Of a stretch of 64,000 nucleotides of DNA, positions 27,701 to 36,700 are shown piece after piece; the stretch's first letter is position 1, and every line of letters starts with the position of its first letter. A program made the translations under genes and the position numbers. Source of the DNA: Phoronis australis (Eukaryota > Phoronida > Phoronidae); assembly GCA_002633005.1 (NCBI GenBank), contig NMRA01000035.1, forward strand, positions 1,421,178 through 1,485,177. The letters are read 5' to 3'. The notes beneath the pieces were generated by a model that did no database searches, was not told where the DNA came from, and worked only from the letters and a program-made list of their open reading frames with translations.

Positions 27701-30700
27701 TTTGACGGTGATTACAGATAGTCGTTAAAATGTAGGTTCAGCATTGAAGTTTGGCACTGCTAAAAAAGTTGGGACTACATTGCCAAGCCTGTGGCCACCC
27801 GCAGACTTTTTACAACTTGAAATACAGGTGCAAAACTTGTGAGTCATCGCCAATCAGACAAGGTGAGCAGTTGGATATGGGCTAGTTGGCCAAACAGTCA
27901 GATTAACCCTTAGCCACAAAACAAGCAGACACACACGCACACACGCACACACACAGACAGACAGACACGCAGTCTGGCTGGGTTATTCAAGCTACTAATT
28001 GGAAGAGTAGTAAGATTCACATTTATCACCCAGTGTTGCTTCAGTCCAGACAGATTACATAAGAAATAATCACACAGATTATTGATGTTTTGACAGGGCC
28101 AAGGCCACTTTTGTTAACATGTTAGGAGGTTCCCTGATTAAATACCAAATCAACATTTTCTTAAAAAAACATTTCACAGACCACCTACCAAGGGCAAGGA
28201 TGCTATGATAGGAAAAGAGAAATACAAGACAAGTTCCTAGTATGGACCCCAATTTGGCACATAGACTTTGAAACAAATTGCATTCTAAGAATGCTGAGGA
28301 ATAGTTAAGTTTGTTTAACAGCTTTCAACGCCTCGGTTCTGTTTGAACTTTCAGAGGTGAGAAGCAAAAATATGGCAGTGAGATCCAGTTTAAGTTCTAA
28401 ACCTTGAGACTAGTTCATTCCATTCTCTTCTGACTCGTCTTAAAAAAGGTTGCTTAGCAACGATGGCTGGCACTCTCAACAAGGGCACATAGCGGTCACC
28501 TGAACGATGTAATTGTCGTATATTTTTGTTGATGCCGTTTGGTAACACTAGCACTGCCATAAGGTCACTCTCTTCATATAATACGCTAGCAACACCTAGT
28601 TCATAGGAAGTGCCCAACTGATGCAAACCTTATCCTACAGACTGTACACTAGCCAACAAAGTCCTCAAAGTCGCTGATAGGATACTTAGAGCTGTTAAGA
28701 TGTTGGTAGGCTCCATGTAATTAATGATGTACATTTGCAAAACAGCGCATACCAGAAAGCTGATAGTTTCAACCAAACTGACAAAAATAATCGCAAGACA
28801 CCGAAATTGCAAAGTCACCCCTAACAACCGAAATCTCCTCTTTTCTTGCACACCTTCTTCTTATTCATGTTCTGCGTTCGAATAAAGAATTCTTGTGGAG
28901 ACAGACTGTACATCTGATCGGAACCGCTCTCAAGACGGGTATTCATAAATTTATCCTGCCTGCTGTCTTATGGGTACTGAGTTATGTGCAAAATGCCAAT
29001 ATTCTGGTAAATCACACTAGATCATAACTGTAGCTTCCTCATGGAAAGCAGGCAGACCAATAATCTGGGAGAGTACTATAGGACGGCAGATCACGTGTCG
29101 GACAGGCGTTTAGATGCACAATTTTTTTCTGAAAGCAGACATCTATCCACCTTCTTATTTAATGCCATGTGAACGTTACACAAGTAAAGAAATCTCTGAA
29201 CTAAAATCTTGTGAAAGTTCAACAACCATCTCCTGAAAAGTTCATCAACCAGAGAAAGTGCTTAGGGGATCTAGACTGACACTCCTGTTACCCAATTCCA
29301 TTAAAATTTGTCAGGCTCTGAGAACTTCACAAATATTCAAGTGCAGCAATCACATGTAACTACCCGGATTGTCCTAAGCACCCTCTGATGACTCATACAG
29401 TCTACATGATGAGAGATTCACAAATTCATAATCACCAACTGATAACCCTCAATCTTCTGCACGTTTCTCTATTTGGTAGACAACACTGGTTGTAGTGATG
29501 CTGATTTTACTGTAAACACAGTAAGTGCTTGAAGGGGATTTAAACAGGTTTGAGAAGGAAGACAACTGAACACAATTCCAATCCAAGCGATTGGATTCTA
29601 AACACAACAATCCCCGTCTCCCCACACTAACCAGAAAATTGTCTAAATGGAATAAAATCCGCTTTTTAATGTATTAAAATTTCTGAGGCAGCCATCAATT
29701 AGTAACAGAACACCAGTTGATGATGTTTACTTAGAAAATAAGTGCCCTAAAAAGCCTTGAAAGAGGCAGACCACAACCATAGATGGCTCGTGGTTGTGCG
29801 GTTTATTCCTAGATAAAAAGTCAATCTTACCACAATACAGCTAACCAAACAGTGATAGGTATATTGGCAGTCATGGCAGAGATAACCAGTACTTTTGTAC
29901 AGCTTGGTTTATTCTGGGGTCTGTAACAATGTTTTCATGTCTGGAGCAAGACCCTGTTCCAGCAACCTTAATCCTTTGACATTAATTGCTAATAATCTAC
30001 ATAATATTATCATAGTGGCTGAAACGAGATGTTGGGCATTGGCGTTATCTGTTGCAAACAGTCCTTCTAAATTACATAACAAATTCAAAGACAAAAAATA
30101 ACTTAAATGGCAGGAAGCCTGTTCTAAAGGTCAATTAACAGATGACAACACCTGCTTCGCTATCTATCGTACTTGAAAAGTAACACCTTTCAGTAACGAA
30201 ACTAAAATCTCCATACAGTATTAGTATCATAATCTCCACTCAGACAGATAAAAATAGTACTCAATACCGACAGGCAGGTAAGTAAATCTGACCTTTGGGG
30301 AAGTTCACTGATAAAGATTTACCTTATGAATTAAAAACATTTGCGAAACCACTGCGACATGAAAAATTTACTTAATGATGCCGACTGTAACAAAGCCATA
30401 TTGAGTAAAATGTTCAGAGCAAACTAGGAAAACTAAGGGAAGAGCATGTGGGTGACAATTAGTCTCAAGTGTAATTCATTCCATGGTATTAACCATATAA
30501 ACATGGACATCTTCCATTTAGATGTCAGTTTAAGTTCCACCTAACACTGGATGACAAAGTCGCCCACACCTGACAAATCACAGTTACTTTGTTCTCAACC
30601 TGGCCAGAACAATAGTGTAAGGCGAGATGACAATGGTGGCTGAGATAAGACTGCAGGAGTCATTAGTGGAAATCAATAGGGAATAAACAACCATGTTGCA

Positions 30701-33700
30701 TACAGGTTACTCAATCAGGTAGCAGAGAACAATGGCATCGTGCTAATGGGTAAACATGGCTACTTACTGCCAACATGCAGTCAGTTTATGCCACTGGGGC
30801 GAAAGCTTTCCCACTCTCCCAGCCTAATTTTGCCAGTACAGTTACAACCTATGAATACTGACATATAGGCTGCAATTGGTCAGTTTACTTATAAGAATTA
30901 GGTCACTTTAAAATATCTTGACACTGGCAAATTAGAACCATTTTATGATTCAAGACATTGATTTTTAAACCTACTAAAATAGGTGCCAGCTAACCCAGTC
31001 ATGGTATTTTTTTTCAATTTCAGTACCTCAACGCCTCTGCACATTACCACTGTTCATGCCTCTACAAGCAATCGGACCCATTGTAAACAGATGACATTTT
31101 GTGAGGGCTAGACAAATTATGCAACAAATTTCTACTCAATGTGAAAAGCTTTTTACTTGTGAGGGCAGGCAACAATGGAGTTTAAACTCTAACGGTCATG
31201 ACAAGTCTTAGTCAAGTCTTAGTCGACAGGAATGCCTTTGAAGCATACAAAGCAAATACACAGAACAGTGTCTCCCAACTTAACCATTCAAATTTGCTAT
31301 GTACACCTTAGCAAAAGCATTTGCGAAATCAATCATTTCAAAATCACAACAAAAATGAAACAATATATGCAACATTGCTTCAAATGTTATTATTTTAAAA
31401 TTCCAGTTTTACTAGGTCTAAAACATGTCCTCAACTTACTTTATCTGAAAACCCAACTCACTAAAGGCAAACGGTAATAGAAGAGCCACTAGGTAAACCG
31501 TGAAGCTAGTTGAATCTTCTATTTGTTAACAGACACAGAGGTTATTGAAGATTAATGTATGCGTATGGGTCATAGAATTAGTTATCGCAAGATGGTGCAG
31601 GACTATCTTTCAATATAAAGTGTGGTATGGTATATACTGTATGCTCAGACCATAAATAAAATGAAGTGCTTCAATAACCTGGAGGTATGGAATATTTGGA
31701 TAAAATGTCAAGTTGTACCATTAGAAAATAAACAGCGACACCTGTCGATAAGTCTGATGACACCATAGTTAACCTTTCATACTGCCATACTTTGCCTACG
31801 CTCTACAATTAAACACACCTGTGAATTTTAACTTTTGCTCTTAACTTCAAACCAGGCCTGAAGTTAAAATCAACTCACACTCCATAAAACCTGGATGCCT
31901 GTACCTAAGTATGAAAAGCCCTCATGCGGTGCAATTATCACAAACAGATGACTTTGAGAATGACTCACACTGTTGGAGTTATTCATTCTACCCAGGTTTC
32001 ATCACACAGGACAATGAACCACTGCTCAAGCCACTGCTGGTACAAAAGAAAAGTAGTTCCCCATGATTAAACGCTTTGTTAACACCAGCAGGAGATCAAA
32101 GTGGGCTTCCAGGGTGACATCCACATGAGTGATAACCACTTGGCTACTGTGTGACAGATTAACAGAGGTGACAATTTGAGACCAAAGACATGGTAGATTT
32201 GTGGCAGATACCCAATGAGCTTAGTTGATAAATGTGAACGGTTGATAACCATGCACAATGGGACAGCGGAGAGTACACAAACAAAGAACAATGAGACTAG
32301 GGAAACAAATACTGAGATTGCTGAAGTAGACTTCACATTTCAAAAGCACATAAGCATTCCCCAAAGATTTTGGGCTGTTGAAATCACAGCCAAATGCAGT
32401 AGACTCTGTGGGAACCGAGGCCTCCCAGTGTAAAAAACAGATGTTGAGACGAGAGCCAAGCAACCACTATCAAGGCTAATAAAAACTTAATATTTGTTTG
32501 CTATTCACAGAGAAACTCCCGTTCCAAGGTGTCATGGAGTCAAAAGTATGCAGTGACTTGAAACAAAGACATGTGGTGAATTGAAAAACACCTGCTGCAA
32601 CTATGTCCATTCAGTCCTCAGAGTGGACTTGGTTCAATGCAGGTGTCAGAGAGCAGACAGATATGAAGACTTGTTACAACTAAAAATGTGCATGCGTGTA
32701 TGAATGCATGTACTTGTTTGGTTGTTTTGTACTTGTTTGGTTGTTTTGTACTTGTTCATCAACGATTATAAATACCTGAAAATGATGCTCAGGTAAACTA
32801 CTTCCGAGACAAACAATAGGAAGTGAAGTGCAACTGCGTGTTGAAAAATCAGGTCAAAGAAGCATCTGCTCTGTAATCCATAGACACAACAGCAAACTCA
32901 CGAAAATGCAAGTATACACAAATCTTCCAGGTCAGCAGTACAATTTACCCATCCCCACAAAGCCAAAACATCTACTTGGGACAATACCTTGAAGGCAAAA
33001 ACACCTAACCCAAACAACACCAGACATCCCAAAGCCAAAATACCAACAACAGATTTGAAAACCAAGAGACCAAACATCCACTGCATGTCCCAAGATGTCC
33101 CTAGCAATATCCGTGACTGGAGAACTCCAACACCTACAGAACACAGAAAATCAACAATTAAGCCAGCCGAAAAATCCTCACCAATCAGAAGCTGATTCTT
33201 TGATTTTTCAGCACTGAGACTGTCCTAATGTTGTTCTGATATATATACCAAGAAAGAGAAATAAATCAAAGCAGTTACCAATTGTTGAAACCCAACTAGT
33301 CCAAAATTGTACAGCTGTGGAAATGATGAACTGACAATGAAAACATTACCATCATCACCACAATCACCCCAGTGTTGCACACTGCATTTTCTAAACAACT
33401 CCTGACAATTAGTTTAGAACAAAGCAGCAGAACTAGTACAAGTTTATCTCTTCTGAAGAAGAGTCCTCTGTTCTATGCAAGCTTTGTTTAGTGGCTAACA
33501 AGGGGCAACTTCATGTCACGTTTTTACATCTTAATCTCCTTTTCCAATTCAGAGTTCAGCAACCATAGTTACACACCATTTTTCACTTGCTGAGCACGCT
33601 TCAGAACTCAGCAAACAGGGTGCTCGACCACGTTTAGAATATAAAAACACAAGATTTCTGCATGCCCGGGGACCCCTGAGACAATCTTACTTATTTTTAA

Positions 33701-36700
33701 CCCGACATAAGCACATCAGCGTTATCGCAAGACGGTGACCTATTTAACCTGACTGTTCCCACAGGGAAGGCTATGAGTCATCATGCTGATAATGACACAG
33801 GTAGCTGGAGCTGAACACAGGTGAAAATAAATATTCCCCAACAAGACAGGTCTTTTATATTTGTAGCCACAGATGGAAAATTTTTCAGTGTATTCAAAAC
33901 TATGAGAGCGACACCAAATTCTGTACGGTGCAATTGGAGAAAGCTAACCAGAGGAGAATTAGAAGGTATAACTCAAAGACTGCATGGTCATTAGACTTGC
34001 CTCTTGGATTTGACTGAACAGTCAGTGAGTAAATTGGGTTCCCTCTAACACATATAAAAATGAGAGCAAGCTTCCACTCAGATCAAATTAGCTTATCCGT
34101 GCTCGCCTTAAGGGAGAGGTGCCTAGCCCATGCTTTCTGATAGGGAATTTCCAACCAAGAGGGAAACAGATCTTTCCTTAACATCTGCAGAGATTAGCAA
34201 ACCAACAAAATTCATCCCACAGCAAACTGCCATTAATTAATTTATCTAAATTTTCTGCAGTAATTGATTTATCTTTTCAAAACAGTGCCGAGATAAAGAA
34301 AACACACAAAGAAAGAGCATTTTGCTGTTGAAAATTGATTGAGATCTATACACAAGCTCGAATGCCAGTCAGTTGTTTAGACCTATATGGTAAACTGCTA
34401 AAACCACCTACACACAGTGAGCCAGAGGTAATGGGCATAAGCTCAGCTTGAGTACCCTCCTTGTATGAGTCATAACCACTTCACACAGCCAATATAGTAA
34501 TGTATAATAATCACTACAAGACCTAAGCTACAGTGGGTCTTAGATTACATAATGGCTGGTGTTTCTGACAAAATAATACTGATTGAGTAACCAAAATGTG
34601 ACTCACTGTGATTCAAGCTGGTGCAGAAAGGTGAATGCACTTACAACAGTTGGGTGTTCACTGACTGCAGGAAACAGAAACTGGTGAGAACTATGATCAC
34701 AACCGCGGTCCAAATTCAACTCTTCTTTTACGGAGACCAGAAATATGCATAGCACCCTACATTTTTACTCGTTTTTAAAGTTAGGCCGCCAACATAGGTC
34801 TGACCTGACTGATGAAGCAAAGAATAACATTCTTATGTTCAATCTAGCTCAACATTGCTTGACACAGCGCAGCATATAGATAGACAGGATTTTCCATTAA
34901 AAAAATATCCCCAAACATAAAATCCAGTTCCCTTTTTGAAAATTAGCAATTTCAGTTTTAGCATTTTGAAGCGATAAAAAACATGAGCAAGACCTGGGAA
35001 TTGTCAGACTTTTTCTGCTGAATTATAGATGAACAACTACTTGAATACGTCAGCTGCAAAACAATTGTCCATCGATTTGTGTCGAGAATTGTTGAATTTG
35101 ACGGATAACATTCTGATATTTTGTCATTAATACACTTTTGATATCTGCTACAGAAACATGTAAATTTCATTTGAAATGTGTAATTCCATGAAAGAAGTAA
35201 GATTCCATAAATTGGACCCACTTTCCGTTGCCAAGAAAAACAGGGTCTCTAACGGCAATTCCCAGTGAGACAGTAAAAGTTAAGAAGCATTTAGAATGAC
35301 AAACGACTATGTCAAAATAATTCCATGTAGAATAGATATTAGCACAGCATCAGGCAATGAGTACCATCGACTGTGTAGTAATACCGAAGGATCAAAGTGA
35401 CACTGTGGCATTTCTGGACACAGCCAATGATAACTGCAGCACAGGTTACAGTGAAGCATGGTTCTTGTTAACCATCCAGAGAAAGTGAGCAAAATTACCT
35501 CACATTAACTCTTAATTGGGTTAGCATGAGGTCAAGCATGGCCAACACAGACCTGTTGGACTTCACTCAACTGCTCCACTATCACTGAAATCACCCTCCA
35601 TTGCAACAGGAACACATAGGAATTTAAAACATCTGGCACAGTCCAGCAAAAGAGAGTGCCATTTTGAGGTTACTAGCAACAATGGCATACTTTGAGTACC
35701 CACATTACACAGAAGAGCAGTCCAACTGCCAAGCCCAGTCACCGGAATTTGACCTCAAACACCACTTCCACTCATATCACTACAGGAAAGTCACTGGGAT
35801 TATTCCGACTTGACTTACTGGCACCAATGAAGTGTTAAATGATTTGCTTCAGCAACAAGTCACAGGAAAGAATGAAAACAGTTCCAGTCAAACAATGTCT
35901 GAAAACAAGAGCACAAAAACACAATAAAAATGTACTATTTCATTACGGCTGGAGGCAGTGCACCTGGAAATTCACTGCTGTTAGTGGAGGTCCTCATTTC
36001 TCATGTTATGTGAATGGTTGTGCCCAGTCACATAGTGGTAGATGATCTCACAATGTTCTCAAGAATTTTGACACAATCGACTAAACCTAAAGTGGAAACT
36101 AAATAATGTTACACAGTGTGCAAGAACTTTCTATGCAGTGTCACCTTCCAGACCTTTATGGTTTCCAGTCTATTTCACCAAGAGTGACTTTAATGTGTCA
36201 GGGCCCTTGCACATCCAACAACAAACACATCTGCAAAAGCCAATGCCATCCCCAGACACACACTTTGTCCAACAAAAGTTTTCCAGTACATAATACACAG
36301 ACAACATGAGAAAGCGTAAGAACTTTTCAAACAAGCCGTGGCCATTAAATAAAACAGTTCGATGTGAGCATAGTGGTTAATCTGCGGACCTGACAGGAAT
36401 TGTTGATAGCGGAAGATCTGAAAAGTCTATTTACGGTGTTGCAAAAGGATACACTTTGATAGAACCATTCCTGGTGCCAACTCCCAGAAGACTCAGCTTA
36501 GGGTCATAGGCCAGTGCACTGGGCTTGTTTGGAAATCCATGGTCAACACACTGAAAAAGAAAAGGTAGTACCTCTGTCATCAACTTGGCATTTTCACCTA
36601 AACAGGCTCTTAAAAAAGTTTGAAGACTCTTCAACACGTGTAGTTAAACTTTGTTGGAATTCATCCAAAATGCGCACAGACATTGACCAGTGCACTATTT

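Larger units (their letters stand above)
23244..36434 (-). other. LLGL intron 2 (13.2 kb, including a scaffold gap)
   Basis: The largest intron in the window. It holds a MITE (23519-23969), the unmerged contig overlap with the N gap (25262-27871), a CA microsatellite and a small MITE (31769-31922). No convincing gene was found in it on either strand; stretches 28400-31700 and 32000-36400 show nothing I can name. Confidence 0.75.

Noticed and set aside
25262-27871. Biological tandem duplication
   Set aside because: Both duplicate borders coincide exactly with the edges of the N gap, which is expected of overlapping contig ends and not of a true duplication.
28390-28851. Two adjacent minus-strand frames with protein-like composition in LLGL intron 2
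   Set aside because: I considered a nested gene or element relic (one is hydrophobic, the other ends in a basic REWNELV stretch), but I recognise neither and find no splice context.
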